NCBI GenBank assembly: GCA_023151275.1
Contig: JAKLJI010000001.1
Span: 582,409-646,408, forward strand
Direction: 5' to 3'
Source of the DNA: Bacteroidia bacterium
GTDB taxonomy: Bacteria; Bacteroidota; Bacteroidia; UKL13-3
DNA length: 64,000 bases
Of the stretch, positions 32,679 to 42,061 are shown in pieces; the stretch's first letter is position 1; each line of letters opens with the position of its first letter. A program made the translations under genes and the position numbers. Below the pieces are notes generated by a model that saw nothing but the letters and a program-made list of their open reading frames with translations, searched no databases and was not told the origin of the DNA.

Positions 32679-33920
32679 ATGAATAATTATTCAAGTGGAG
32701 TTGCCGAACGCCTCATGCGTTATGTGCAAGTAGATACCTGTGCCGACCCGAATTCAGAAACTCAACCTTCTTCCATGAAGCAGAAAGATCTTAGCCGCAT
32801 GTTGGTGGAAGAACTGAAGCAACTTGGAATTTCGGATGCCGAATTGGATGAATATGGTTATGTGTATGCCACAATTCCGGCTACTGTAGAAGGAAACATT
32901 CCTGTTATTTGTTACTGCGCCCATGTGGATACCTCTCCGGATTGCAGTGGAACCAATGTAAAACCGATTCTCCATAAAAACTGGAATGGTTCGGATATTG
33001 TAATGCCAGACGACACTAACGTAGTACTTTCAAAAGAACAGCATACCTATTTAAAAGAGCGTATTGGCGATGATATCATTACAGCTTCCGGGTTAACCTT
33101 GTTGGGTGCGGATGACAAGGCCGGTGTTGCAATCATCATGGACCTCGCGGCCTACCTTATGGCCAATCCGGAGATTCCGCATGGTAAAATCCGCATTTTG
33201 TTTACTCCCGACGAGGAAATTGGGCGTGGCGTAAACAAAGTAAATATGGACAAATTGGGAGCGCAATTTGGGTACACCCTGGATGGCGGTGAACGTGGCA
33301 GTTTGGAAGGAGAAAGTTTCTCGGCTGATGGCATGGTAATTACCTTCCATGGAATTAGCGCTCACCCTGGCTATGCAAAAGGTAAAATGGTGAATGCGCA
33401 AAAAGTTGCTGCTCATTTTTTAAATAGTCTTCCAAGCGATAGCTGGTGTCCGGAAAGCACCTCGGGTTACGAAGGCTTTGTGCATCCGGTGCATACCGAT
33501 GGTGGCGCAGAAGAAACCCGCGTTCAATTTATCATTCGTGATTTTGTAACCGCCAAACTCGCTGATTATGAATCGAAATTGGAGGAATATGCCAAACAAG
33601 CTTGCGCGGCGTTTCCGGGTGCAACCTACACAGCAAAAGTTACCGAGCAGTACCGCAACATGCGCGAAGTTCTAGACCTCCACCCACAAGTTATGGGCAA
33701 TGCCGCTGAAGCTTACAAAAGGTCGGGAATTGAACCCCAGATTATGAACATTCGCGGTGGAACAGATGGAAGTAGATTGTCGTTTATGGGCCTGCCGTGT
33801 CCGAATATTTTTACCGGCGAAATGGGCATTCATTCCAAAATGGAATACGTGAGTGTTCAGGACATGGAAAAAGCCGTTGAGGTATGCGTGAATCTATCTA
33901 TGATTTGGGCTGGGAAATAA
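32679..33920 (+). CDS. pepT: peptidase T (tripeptide aminopeptidase)
   Basis: A 413-residue M20B dizinc aminopeptidase that removes N-terminal residues from tripeptides. Visible landmarks: VDTCADPNSETQPSS at the N terminus, the metal ligand His in YCAHVDTSPDCSG, the bridging Asp in LLGADDKAGVAIIMD, the catalytic Glu pair in FTPDEEIGRGV, the dimerisation domain with HGISAHPGYAKGKMVNAQKV, and RGGTDGSRLSFMGLPCPNIF near the C terminus. Length and order are normal. It is followed by a strong terminator. Confidence 0.95.
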   Translation: MNNYSSGVAERLMRYVQVDTCADPNSETQPSSMKQKDLSRMLVEELKQLGISDAELDEYGYVYATIPATVEGNIPVICYCAHVDTSPDCSGTNVKPILHKNWNGSDIVMPDDTNVVLSKEQHTYLKERIGDDIITASGLTLLGADDKAGVAIIMDLAAYLMANPEIPHGKIRILFTPDEEIGRGVNKVNMDKLGAQFGYTLDGGERGSLEGESFSADGMVITFHGISAHPGYAKGKMVNAQKVAAHFLNSLPSDSWCPESTSGYEGFVHPVHTDGGAEETRVQFIIRDFVTAKLADYESKLEEYAKQACAAFPGATYTAKVTEQYRNMREVLDLHPQVMGNAAEAYKRSGIEPQIMNIRGGTDGSRLSFMGLPCPNIFTGEMGIHSKMEYVSVQDMEKAVEVCVNLSMIWAGK

Positions 33921-33943
33921 TCGTTTTGAATTCTCTCAAAATC

Positions 33944-33977
33944 AAAAAAAGACCGGAATGTAACCGGTCTTTTTTTT
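33944..33977. terminator. intrinsic terminator after pepT
   Basis: Seven A residues and GACCGG pair with CCGGTC and a T8 tract around AATGTAA. It could act in both directions, but the next minus-strand gene ends 168 bases away. Confidence 0.9.
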
Positions 33978-34144
33978 ACCCCAGTTTAAGGCAACAGGTA
34001 ACCATTCAAAAGACTTCATGGCAATATGCATTCCAGTAAAGGAGCTCCTTTTTAAGAAAAAAGATCTTGGCAAAAAGTATTGCTTTTTGGATTCCATTTT
34101 CAATAAATACATCTGGCTTTAGGTTGAAGGATTTTATTGAAAAT

Positions 34145-35224
34145 CTACTCCAATAAAGGCAGCATTTTTATCAATAAATTGAATGACAAACCAGGGTCTT
34201 TCAGTTGATTTACTGTGCCCGCCACAAACAAATCTTTCTCAGGTATATACCAGGCAAATGCGCCGCTTAAACCTGAATGTCCGTAAAAGGCCGGGTATTT
34301 TTTAAACAAGGTCATTGCCGCAGGAAGTTCAAATTTCATAAATCCTCTTCCATACGCTAAAGGAAAGAATATGCTTCGGTATTCCTGGTTGGTAGCAACA
34401 TGGCTTTTATCAAACAATTCCCCACCAAAAAACGCTTTTACAAAGCGAAGTAAATCTGAGGAGCTGGATACAATTCCGCCATCGGCATCGGTGCTTGCCA
34501 TGGCCAATGGAATTACCAAACTATCTTTTCCATCCAAAAACCAACGACCTGGTTTTGTATTCAATTCAAACAAATAGGTTTGATTTAATTTCAGCGGAAT
34601 ACAGATTTCATCCCGGATTGCATCGGCGGTGCTTTTGCCATACATTTTCCGGATTAATGCTCCAAGCAACTGGTAATTGGCATCCGAATAGTGTGCCTTC
34701 CCTTTCCGGCCGGGTTCAAAAAGTGCTTTCATGGACCGTGTCCGTTGAATAGCATCTTCACAGGTCCACCCAAAATCAGATTTTCGAAGGCGTTCAACCA
34801 TTGTTTTTCCATCCGGGCCTTTGTCTGAAAAATAATCAGGCAATCCGGAGCTTTGTTCCAACAGGTGAAACACCTTAATGCTATCGGAATAATCCTGGCC
34901 TTTGTAGGAATGAATCCCCTGAATAAGCGACTTATCCAAGTACTTGGAGAGGGGCTCATTTAAACCTATTTTCCCTTGATCTGCCAAGCGAAAAATGAGT
35001 GCAGTAGTAAATAACTTGGTTGTACTTGCTATGAAAAAAGGAGTACCCTTGTCTAGGTTTCCAGCGGCGTATTCTTGAGATTTTCCAGCTTTATGATAGG
35101 CAATACTTATGCCTTCAATTTTCCCTGACTTCAATTGCCGGTTGAGAAATTCCTGAATGGAGTCTTGTGCAAAAATCGGACTAGTTGATGCAACTAAACC
35201 GAGGAATAGAAGCCAATTTTTCAT
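34145..35224 (-). CDS. beta-lactamase-fold serine hydrolase, exported
   Basis: A 359-residue class C/AmpH-like serine hydrolase with signal peptide (LLFLGLVASTSPIFAQ). The catalytic SxxK is S67-TTK-70 (FFIASTTKLF), the tyrosine motif is YSDANYQLLG, and the third motif is replaced by GHSGLSGAFAWYIP (HSG in place of KTG), as in esterase or peptidase members. Substrates of such proteins include esters, D-amino-acid peptides and cell-wall peptides; here it is unknown. There is no reason to infer beta-lactam resistance. It is a single gene, with the pirin gene upstream on the same strand across 84 bases. Confidence 0.88.
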   Translation of the reverse strand: MKNWLLFLGLVASTSPIFAQDSIQEFLNRQLKSGKIEGISIAYHKAGKSQEYAAGNLDKGTPFFIASTTKLFTTALIFRLADQGKIGLNEPLSKYLDKSLIQGIHSYKGQDYSDSIKVFHLLEQSSGLPDYFSDKGPDGKTMVERLRKSDFGWTCEDAIQRTRSMKALFEPGRKGKAHYSDANYQLLGALIRKMYGKSTADAIRDEICIPLKLNQTYLFELNTKPGRWFLDGKDSLVIPLAMASTDADGGIVSSSSDLLRFVKAFFGGELFDKSHVATNQEYRSIFFPLAYGRGFMKFELPAAMTLFKKYPAFYGHSGLSGAFAWYIPEKDLFVAGTVNQLKDPGLSFNLLIKMLPLLE

Positions 35225-35308
35225 GGTTCAAAATTGACTAATTTCAAGTGAATCAAAAACAAGCGGAAGATGAAACGGAAAAATTACCGGATAAACTGTT
35301 GAATGATT

Positions 35309-36172
35309 TTACTCCTCAATCAGCATTCCCATTTTACCCATTTGGTAATCGCGCATGGCTTCCATGATTTGCGATTCGGAATTCATCACAAAGGGTCCGT
35401 AAGAAACCAAAGGTTCTTGAATGGGCTTTCCGCAGAGCAACAAAATGCGCGTATCTTCACGCAACTGAAGCTGTATTGAGGTTCCGCTTTGTTGGTACAA
35501 AGCCAAATAAAGCGGTTCAATCAGCCCAAATCCTGCATCCATAATGGCTCCATCAAAATTGTATAGGCACGCATTCCAAGCCTCCGGAACTTCCAAATTG
35601 AGTTCCGAACCTGCTTTTCCTTCAATGTTTAAAATCAGCACCTCGGCCTGACTTTTATCAAACCCTTGATTGCCTTTGTAATTACCAGCAACTACTGCAA
35701 TTCTATTCCCATTTTCTTCAAGAACCGGAATGTTGTTCTTGTCCAAAGCATAATAAGCGGGTTGATCCATTTTGAATTTGGCAGGCGTATTAATCCAAAG
35801 TTGAATAATTTCCTGTTTCCCTCCTCGCTCAGCAAACTCTGCTGAGGGGCGTTCCGAATGAATGATACCCATGCCGGCATTCATCCATTGCACACCTCCT
35901 GCTTTAACAATAGAATTGTTTCCTCGTGAATCCCGGTGGTTTACATCGCCTTCGTAAATAAAGGTAACCGGCGAAAATCCCCGGTGCGGATGTGGTCCTA
36001 CTCCGGTTGCAAGTGGTCTTGAACCTGCTTGCACTTCTGATTTGTGATGATGAATGAGAATAAATGGATCGATTTGGTCTACTTGCTGTGAAGGCAAGGG
36101 TTGCCTAACCGGAATGCCACCCATGTCCACTTGGTGGCTGTAAAGCAATTTCTGAACCTTGCGTAGTGTCAT
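35309..36172 (-). CDS. pirin family protein
   Basis: A 287-residue bicupin. The iron-binding His/Glu motifs of the N-terminal pirin cupin are present: DPFILIHHHKS, GVGPHPHRGFSPVTFIYEGD and MNAGMGIIHSERPS. The C-terminal cupin is less conserved (EVLILNIEGKAGSELNLEVP). Pirins act as quercetinase-like dioxygenases or redox-sensing partners; the substrate here is unknown. The frame is open 12 codons upstream, but MTLRKVQKLLYSHQVDMG is typical and starts one base after the stop of the SufT-like gene. The gene therefore appears to be the last member of the suf transcript. Confidence 0.85.
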   Translation of the reverse strand: MTLRKVQKLLYSHQVDMGGIPVRQPLPSQQVDQIDPFILIHHHKSEVQAGSRPLATGVGPHPHRGFSPVTFIYEGDVNHRDSRGNNSIVKAGGVQWMNAGMGIIHSERPSAEFAERGGKQEIIQLWINTPAKFKMDQPAYYALDKNNIPVLEENGNRIAVVAGNYKGNQGFDKSQAEVLILNIEGKAGSELNLEVPEAWNACLYNFDGAIMDAGFGLIEPLYLALYQQSGTSIQLQLREDTRILLLCGKPIQEPLVSYGPFVMNSESQIMEAMRDYQMGKMGMLIEE

Positions 36173-36173
36173 C

Positions 36174-36518
36174 TTACAAAAATCCCAATTGAAGTTTGGC
36201 CGACTCACTCATCAAATCCTGACTCCAGGGTGGGTCAAAAGTTACGGTCACTGTAACTTCTTTAACCCCTTCAATTGCACCCAGTTTTTGTTTGATTTCC
36301 TCAGGCATGCTTTGCGCAGCCGGACAAAATGGAGAGGTTAACGACATGATGATTTCAATATTTAAATCATTGGAAACATTGACTTCATAAATCAAACCCA
36401 ATTCATAAATATTCACCGGAATTTCCGGGTCGAAGATGGTTTGCAGAACATGAATTGCTTCGTTCTGAACATCCACAAAGTTCTTAGCAGGTGATGGTGA
36501 TGTACTTTGTTCTTCCAT
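36174..36518 (-). CDS. SufT/MIP18-type iron-sulfur assembly protein (DUF59)
   Basis: A 114-residue protein of the DUF59/MIP18 family that assists maturation of iron-sulfur proteins. Conserved core: TIFDPEIPVNIYELGLIYEV, then TSPFCPAAQSMPEEIKQKLG with the reactive Cys, and VTVTFDPPWSQDLMSESAKL. It ends in the usual LGF(L). It sits between sufE (5-base gap) and a pirin gene (1-base gap) in the suf cluster, which supports a role in cluster delivery. Confidence 0.9.
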   Translation of the reverse strand: MEEQSTSPSPAKNFVDVQNEAIHVLQTIFDPEIPVNIYELGLIYEVNVSNDLNIEIIMSLTSPFCPAAQSMPEEIKQKLGAIEGVKEVTVTVTFDPPWSQDLMSESAKLQLGFL

Positions 36519-36523
36519 GGTTT

Positions 36524-36946
36524 TTACTTTTGCTGATAAGCCAGTGCATACATTTTCATTTGACGGATCATACTGGCAAATCCGTTGCTTCGCTGGGAAC
36601 CTATCATGGAGCCCATACCTATCTTTTCAATAAAATAAAGCTCCGAATTCAAAATTTCTTCCGGTGTTCGTCCGTTCCAAACCGAGATTAACAAGGATAT
36701 CAATCCTTTCGTAATTTCAGTGTTTGAGTCGGCTTCAAAATTTACCTGACCCAACTCGAGTGTTGGGAAAAGCCAAACCTTGCTCTGACATCCTTTCACC
36801 AAGTAATCATCGCCTTTGTGTGCCTCAGGCATCGCGGGAAGTTTTTTACCTAAATCCATCAGGTAAAACAACTTACTTTCCATATCGCCCTCAAACAGCG
36901 AAAAATTATCAATTATCTCGTCTTGAACTTCGTTAATGCTTTTCAT
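36524..36946 (-). CDS. sufE: cysteine desulfuration protein SufE
   Basis: A 140-residue sulfur acceptor that takes persulfide from SufS and passes it to SufBCD. The acceptor Cys is in VKGCQSKVWLFP, and the later FIEKIGMGSMIGSQRSNGFA is characteristic. I chose the ATG at 36946 rather than one five codons upstream because MKSINEVQDEIIDNFSLFEG matches family starts and leaves 2 bases after the sufS stop. Confidence 0.93.
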   Translation of the reverse strand: MKSINEVQDEIIDNFSLFEGDMESKLFYLMDLGKKLPAMPEAHKGDDYLVKGCQSKVWLFPTLELGQVNFEADSNTEITKGLISLLISVWNGRTPEEILNSELYFIEKIGMGSMIGSQRSNGFASMIRQMKMYALAYQQK

Positions 36947-36948
36947 AA

Positions 36949-38163
36949 TCAGCGGGCGCAAATGCGTTTTAAAACATGAAGAAATTGGTCGATTTCCTCA
37001 ATTGTATTGTACATGGCAAACGAAACCCGAACAGTTCCATCAATGCCCAAACGGTGCATAAGTGGTTGGGTGCAATGGTGACCGGTTCTTACGGCAACGC
37101 CTCGTGCATCCAACATCATTCCAATATCAAAATGATGCTTCCCTTCAATCAAAAAAGATTGAACAGAAACTTTTTTTGAAGCAGTTCCAATCAGTTTTAC
37201 CTTATGAAATTCCTCTTTTTTCAAGCCTTCCAGCAAATGCGACAAGAGTCTGTCCTCGTGATCGGCAATTAAACTCTTACCGGTTTTGGTCACAAAATCC
37301 AGAGCAGCTTTGAAGGCAATAACATCGCCAATATTGGGGGTTCCAGCTTCAAACTTATACGGGATTTCGTTGAAGGTGGTCTTTTCAAACCGCACCTCTT
37401 TAATCATTTCACCGCCGGCTTGATAGGGGTTCATGGCTTCCAGCAAATGCCGTTTTCCATAAAGCGCTCCAACACCGGTTGGTCCGTACAATTTATGCGA
37501 AGAGATGGTCAGAAAGTCACAATCCATTTCCTGCACATTTACCTCAAAATGGCTAAGCGCTTGGGCACCATCAAGCAAAACCAAAGCGCCTTGTTTGTGG
37601 GCAGCCTCTATAATCTCCTTAACCGGATTGATGGTTCCCAAGGCATTGCTAACCCAAACACAGGCTACCAATTTGGTTTTAGGACCAAGCAATTGGTAAA
37701 AAGCATCCATATCCAATTCGCCTGAATCCGACATGGGTATCACTTTTAATGTAGCCGATTTTTCTTCGCAGAGCAATTGCCATGGAACGATATTGCTATG
37801 GTGTTCCATGGTGCTAACCAGGATTTCATCTCCGGCTTGAATAAACTTTCGTCCCCAAGCTTGAGCTACCAAATTAATGCTCTCGGTAACCCCTTTGGTA
37901 AAAATACAAGTTTCCGCTTCGGGGGCACCTATAAAATCGGCTAATGTTTTACGGGTTTGTTCAAAATATTCAGTAGAACGAGATGCCAGACTATGGGCAG
38001 CCCGGTGAATGTTTGCATTGTCTGTTCTGTAATACTTGTCCAGCGCCTCAATAACTTCAATTGGTTTCTGCGTGGTGGCAGCATTATCAAAGTAAATAAG
38101 CGGCGCGCCATTCACCTCCTGGTGAAGAATTGGGAAATGCGAACGGATGGATTGAAGCTCCAT
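36949..38163 (-). CDS. sufS: cysteine desulfurase SufS
   Basis: A 404-residue PLP enzyme that removes sulfur from cysteine. The N-terminal YFDNAATTQKPIEVIEALDK and HRAAHSLASRSTEYFE are typical. The PLP lysine is K224 (TISSHKLYGPTGVG) and the persulfide-forming Cys is C364 (AVRTGHHCTQPLM). This is the group II form that works with SufE, encoded next. It lies 2 bases behind sufD. Confidence 0.96.
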   Translation of the reverse strand: MELQSIRSHFPILHQEVNGAPLIYFDNAATTQKPIEVIEALDKYYRTDNANIHRAAHSLASRSTEYFEQTRKTLADFIGAPEAETCIFTKGVTESINLVAQAWGRKFIQAGDEILVSTMEHHSNIVPWQLLCEEKSATLKVIPMSDSGELDMDAFYQLLGPKTKLVACVWVSNALGTINPVKEIIEAAHKQGALVLLDGAQALSHFEVNVQEMDCDFLTISSHKLYGPTGVGALYGKRHLLEAMNPYQAGGEMIKEVRFEKTTFNEIPYKFEAGTPNIGDVIAFKAALDFVTKTGKSLIADHEDRLLSHLLEGLKKEEFHKVKLIGTASKKVSVQSFLIEGKHHFDIGMMLDARGVAVRTGHHCTQPLMHRLGIDGTVRVSFAMYNTIEEIDQFLHVLKRICAR

Positions 38164-38165
38164 AA

Positions 38166-39488
38166 CTAGGAGATTTTGCGTGCAATTTCATCCTCCAAAA
38201 CCTGAACCAGTTCTGGAATTCGAATTTTTTCGGCAATATCATCTGCAAAGGCGTTCAGTAACAACTTACGCGCTTCATTCTCCGGAATTCCACGGCTGCG
38301 GAGGTAGAACAATGGCTCTTCATCAAGCTGCCCAATGGTTGCACCGTGAGTACACTTTACGTCATCAGCAAAAATCTCCAATTGAGGTTTGGTATTAACT
38401 ACTGCATCTTTGCTGAGGAGAATATTCTGATTCCGCTGGTAGGCATTGGTTTTTTGCGCATCCAAGTGAACCATGATTTTGCCATTGAAAACAGCTGTTG
38501 ACTGGTCTTTAAGAATGCCTTTGTATTTTTCATCGCTAAAGCAATCCGGCATGGCATGATCAACCCGGGTATGGTTGTCTACAAACTCGTTTCCATCGGT
38601 GATGTACAAACCATAAAGCAGGCTATTGCAATTTCGTCCATTCATGTAGAAATGGAGATTATTGCGAACCATGTTTCCACTTAAGGTTAGCGTCACATGG
38701 TTTATTGAAGTATCAGCTTCTTGATGAATTTGGGTAAAATGATTAAGGTAAGTGGTGTCGCTTTGCCTTTGCAACTTGTAATGTTCAAGGTGCGCATTCT
38801 TATCAACCATAACCTCAGTTACTGCATTTGTAAAGCTGGTTCCATTTCCATTGGAGAGGAAACTTTCTATCAAATGCAAATCAGCACCCTCTTCCACAAT
38901 TACCAGATTCCGGGGTTGAGAGAAGGCGTTAACCAGGCTTGAATCGCTGATTTGGAAGAGAATTACAGGTTTATCCGCTTTTTTATTCTTTTTGATTTGA
39001 ACAAATGCACCATCGCTCATTAAAGCGGTGTTTAGTGCATTCAGGCTATACCCTTCCAAAGGAATATACTTGCCAAAATGTGCATCAAAAGTGGCGGCAT
39101 TTTGTTTCCTAGCTTCTGATAAGGGAAGCAAAACCAAATCGCCAGCTTGTGGCAAAGCTGACAATTGCGGTTGAAAGCATCCATTTACAAAAACCAGTTT
39201 GTATGCATCCAAACCATTCAACACAGATGAAGCCAGTAAATCAGCAATACCTTCCTCCTGTAGGCAGGTAGTGGCCAAATTAGCTTCGTAGGCTTTTCTG
39301 AGATTGGTGTATTTCCACTCTTCGTGAGCAGGTGTAGGCAAGCCCTGATTCAAAAACAAATCAAAAGCCTGCTTGCGCTGATTTACAAAATTAGTATCAC
39401 CGGCCTGCGCCAGGTAATTGGCAAAATCCGATTTTAGGCTTTCAAGAAATTCAGCACCCGGAGTTTTTGCAGTTAAAGTTCCACTCAT
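38166..39488 (-). CDS. sufD: Fe-S scaffold component SufD
   Basis: A 440-residue beta-helix partner of SufB in the SufBC2D scaffold. Family landmarks: HEEWKYTNLRKAYEAN near the N terminus, NLVIVEEGADLHLIESFLSN in the middle, and HGATIGQLDEEPLFYLRSRG near the C terminus, followed by ARKLLLNAFADDIAEKI. It is 2 bases from sufC and sufS on either side. Confidence 0.95.
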   Translation of the reverse strand: MSGTLTAKTPGAEFLESLKSDFANYLAQAGDTNFVNQRKQAFDLFLNQGLPTPAHEEWKYTNLRKAYEANLATTCLQEEGIADLLASSVLNGLDAYKLVFVNGCFQPQLSALPQAGDLVLLPLSEARKQNAATFDAHFGKYIPLEGYSLNALNTALMSDGAFVQIKKNKKADKPVILFQISDSSLVNAFSQPRNLVIVEEGADLHLIESFLSNGNGTSFTNAVTEVMVDKNAHLEHYKLQRQSDTTYLNHFTQIHQEADTSINHVTLTLSGNMVRNNLHFYMNGRNCNSLLYGLYITDGNEFVDNHTRVDHAMPDCFSDEKYKGILKDQSTAVFNGKIMVHLDAQKTNAYQRNQNILLSKDAVVNTKPQLEIFADDVKCTHGATIGQLDEEPLFYLRSRGIPENEARKLLLNAFADDIAEKIRIPELVQVLEDEIARKIS

Positions 39489-39490
39489 AG

Positions 39491-40249
39491 TTAGATGCTT
39501 GCAGCTACTTCGGCTTTAATCCAATCGTATCCTTTTTCTTCCAGTTCCTTAGCCAGATTTGCATCACCGCTTTTCACAATGCGTCCTTTGTAAAGTACGT
39601 GCACAAAATCAGGTACAATATAATCCAGCAGGCGCTGGTAGTGAGTAATTACAATAAATGCGTTTTTATCCGAGCGCAACTTGTTCACTCCATTAGAAAC
39701 CAAACGCAATGCGTCGATATCCAAACCCGAATCGGTTTCATCTAAAATACCCAACCTTGGCTCGAGCATTGCCATTTGAAAGATTTCGTTCCGCTTTTTT
39801 TCGCCACCCGAAAAACCCTCATTGAGTGAACGTGAGGTTAAGCTCTTGTCCATTTCAACCAATTCCATTTTCTCGCGCATCAATTTCAGAAAATCAGTTG
39901 CCTCCATTGGTTCCAAACCTTGATACTTCCTTTTTTCATTCACTGCTGTTTTCAGGAAATTGGTATTGCTCACTCCCGGAATTTCAACCGGATACTGAAA
40001 AGCCAAAAACACACCTTCCCTTGCACGATCTTCAGGAGCCATTTCAAGCAGGTCTTTTCCATCCAATTCTACTGAGCCTTCGGTAACTGTATAATCTGCG
40101 CGGCCAGCCAAAACAGAGGATAAGGTACTTTTTCCAGCCCCGTTGGGACCCATTATGGCATGAACTTCACCGGGTTTAACTTCCAAATTGATGCCATTCA
40201 GGATTTTCTTCCCTTCTATTTCTGCGTGTAAATTGTTTATTTTTAACAT
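39491..40249 (-). CDS. sufC: Fe-S assembly ATPase SufC
   Basis: A 252-residue ABC-type ATPase of the SufBCD complex. Walker A GPNGAGKSTLSSVLAG, Q-loop FLAFQYPVEIPGVSN, the SufC-type signature GFSGGEKKRNEIFQMAMLEP and the Walker B region LGILDETDSGLDIDALRLVS are intact. No membrane partner is encoded, as expected for SufC. It lies between sufB (17-base gap) and sufD (1-base gap). Confidence 0.97.
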   Translation of the reverse strand: MLKINNLHAEIEGKKILNGINLEVKPGEVHAIMGPNGAGKSTLSSVLAGRADYTVTEGSVELDGKDLLEMAPEDRAREGVFLAFQYPVEIPGVSNTNFLKTAVNEKRKYQGLEPMEATDFLKLMREKMELVEMDKSLTSRSLNEGFSGGEKKRNEIFQMAMLEPRLGILDETDSGLDIDALRLVSNGVNKLRSDKNAFIVITHYQRLLDYIVPDFVHVLYKGRIVKSGDANLAKELEEKGYDWIKAEVAASI

Positions 40250-40266
40250 GATATCTTTTTCAAAAA

Positions 40267-41712
40267 TTATCCAACTGAACCTTCTAATGAAACTGCAAGG
40301 AGTTTTTGAGCTTCAACAGCAAACTCCATTGGAAGCTGGTTCAATACTTCCCTACAAAAACCATTCACAATCAAGCTAATTGCTTCCTCAGTTCCAATAC
40401 CGCGCTGGTTGCAATAAAAGATTTGATCCTCTCCTATTTTGCTGGTACTAGCTTCGTGTTCAACCACTGCCGATTGGTTTGCAATCTCAATATAAGGGAA
40501 GGTATGAGCGCCGCAATGTGAACCAATAAGCATACTGTCACATTGGGTGTAATTCCTAACTCCGTCTGCTTTTTTAGCTACTTTCACCAATCCCCTGTAG
40601 GTATTGTGTGATTTTCCGGCTGAAATACCTTTCGATACAATTCGGCTGCGGGTGTTTTTGCCGATATGAATCATTTTAGTACCGGTATCTGCTACCTGAG
40701 CATTGTTGGTCACAGCCACTGAAAAGAACTCACCTACCGAACCCTCACCTTTCAAAATACAACTTGGGTATTTCCAGGTAATGGCCGAGCCGGTTTCAAC
40801 TTGAGTCCAGGAGATTTTAGCGTTTTTGCCTTCGCAAGAACCACGCTTGGTTACAAAATTGTAAATTCCACCTTTACCGTCTTTATCTCCAGGATACCAG
40901 TTTTGAACGGTAGAGTATTTGATTTCTGCACCTTCCATGGCAATAAGCTCAACAACCGCAGCATGCAATTGATTTTCATCGCGCATGGGTGCAGTGCAAC
41001 CTTCCAGGTAAGAAACGTATGAGTTATCGTCAGCAATGATTAATGTGCGCTCAAATTGTCCGGTATTTTCTGCATTGATGCGGAAATAGGTTGACAATTC
41101 CATGGGGCAACGCACGCCTTTTGGAATGTAAACAAATGACCCATCCGAAAAAACAGCCGCATTAAGCGCTGCAAAGTAATTATCGGTATATGGCACAACC
41201 GAGCCCATGTATTGCTTAACCAATTCTGGATGTTCCTGAAGGGCTTCGCTGATGGCGCAAAAAATCACGCCTTTTTCTTTCAATTGCTCTTTAAATGTGG
41301 TTGCAATGGAAACGCTATCAAAAACCGCATCAACTGCAACTCCCGACAAACGCTTTTGCTCGGCAAGTGAAATGCCAAGCTTTTCAAAGGTTTTTAGCAA
41401 TTCAGGATCAACTTCATCCAAGGAATTTAGTTTCTTTTTCTCCTTTGGGGCAGCATAATAAATAATATCCTGATAATTGATTTTGGGATAAGAGAAGTTC
41501 TGCCATTCCGGCTCACTTAGGGTTAACCAGTGGCGATAGGCTTTCAGGCGATACTCCAGCATCCATTCCGGCTCATTCTTACGGGAGGATATAAACCTTA
41601 CAATATCTTCGTTCAGCCCTTTTGGAGCTGTTTCCATCTCGATATCGGTGGTAAAACCGTATTTGTATTCCTGACTGACAACCTGATCAATGATATCTGT
41701 TTCTTCAGACAT
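40267..41712 (-). CDS. sufB: Fe-S scaffold protein SufB
   Basis: A 481-residue scaffold on which new iron-sulfur clusters form. Landmarks: [40 protein letters not shown], the [20 protein letters not shown] block, [19 protein letters not shown] and [19 protein letters not shown] with the conserved Cys. It is the first gene of a seven-gene minus-strand operon (sufB, C, D, S, E, DUF59, pirin). An exact -7 element and a near-palindrome lie just upstream. Confidence 0.97.
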   Translation of the reverse strand: MSEETDIIDQVVSQEYKYGFTTDIEMETAPKGLNEDIVRFISSRKNEPEWMLEYRLKAYRHWLTLSEPEWQNFSYPKINYQDIIYYAAPKEKKKLNSLDEVDPELLKTFEKLGISLAEQKRLSGVAVDAVFDSVSIATTFKEQLKEKGVIFCAISEALQEHPELVKQYMGSVVPYTDNYFAALNAAVFSDGSFVYIPKGVRCPMELSTYFRINAENTGQFERTLIIADDNSYVSYLEGCTAPMRDENQLHAAVVELIAMEGAEIKYSTVQNWYPGDKDGKGGIYNFVTKRGSCEGKNAKISWTQVETGSAITWKYPSCILKGEGSVGEFFSVAVTNNAQVADTGTKMIHIGKNTRSRIVSKGISAGKSHNTYRGLVKVAKKADGVRNYTQCDSMLIGSHCGAHTFPYIEIANQSAVVEHEASTSKIGEDQIFYCNQRGIGTEEAISLIVNGFCREVLNQLPMEFAVEAQKLLAVSLEGSVG

Positions 41713-41731
41713 GTACTTGGATTTAGACGTG

Positions 41732-41775
41732 CAAAAATAGGTTAAAAAATCTCTTGTTTAAACTTAGTCTAAATT
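41732..41775 (-). promoter_or_regulatory. suf operon promoter and possible operator
   Basis: On the minus strand TATTTTTG (41739-41732) is an exact TAnnTTTG -7 element, 20 bases before the sufB ATG. About 20 bases further upstream lies a 15-base near-palindrome, AACTTAGTCTAAATT (41761-41775), with the perfect core TTAGACTAA on the minus strand. Its place at the -33 position suggests a regulator site; I cannot name the regulator. Confidence 0.5.
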
Positions 41776-41826
41776 AATTACAGATTTTTGGTTGAATTGT
41801 TTTCAGCCAGCAGAGATTGCCAATTT

Positions 41827-41998
41827 AACCCGGATTACGCAATTGAACTTCGTCATGAGGGCCAAAAGGCCAAAGAAATTGGCAGTTTCACGAGCAAGGC
41901 ATAATGAATCTTTATGGCGAGTGAGGGAACCTGAGTTTACGGCCAATTTCACAGGCATTTTGGGCAGTAATAGATGGTCAAATGCGTATTCCGGGTTT
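41827..41998 (+). mobile_element. miniature inverted-repeat element, copy B (complete)
   Basis: A 172-bp noncoding element. Its left end AACCCGGATTACGCAATTGA and the reverse complement of its right end (AAACCCGGAATACGCATTTG) form ~22-bp terminal inverted repeats with three or four mismatches. If the ends are taken as CCCGG and CCGGG, the flanks carry TTTAA on both sides, a possible 5-bp target duplication. An internal hairpin (GCCAATTT...AAATTGGC-like) and GGGCCAAAAGGCC are present. It is homologous to the inverted copy at 22830-22989. It carries no transposase gene and lies between sufB and a T9SS protein gene. Confidence 0.75.
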
Positions 41999-42004
41999 AA
42001 TGCA

Positions 42005-42042
42005 AAAAGAAAGGGGAACCGACTAAACGATTCCCCTTCTTT
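42005..42042 (-). terminator. intrinsic terminator of the large T9SS protein
   Basis: On the minus strand GGGGAA pairs with TTCCCC around a 12-base loop, extended by AAAGAA/TTTCTTT with one bulge and followed by a T-rich run (TTTCTTTTT). It is 20 bases past the stop. Confidence 0.8.
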
Positions 42043-42061
42043 AATTAGGATAAGTAGCTGA

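Noticed and set aside
34145-35224. Antibiotic-resistance beta-lactamase
   Set aside because: The SxxK and Tyr motifs show the fold, but the third motif is HSG, as in esterases and peptidases of this family.
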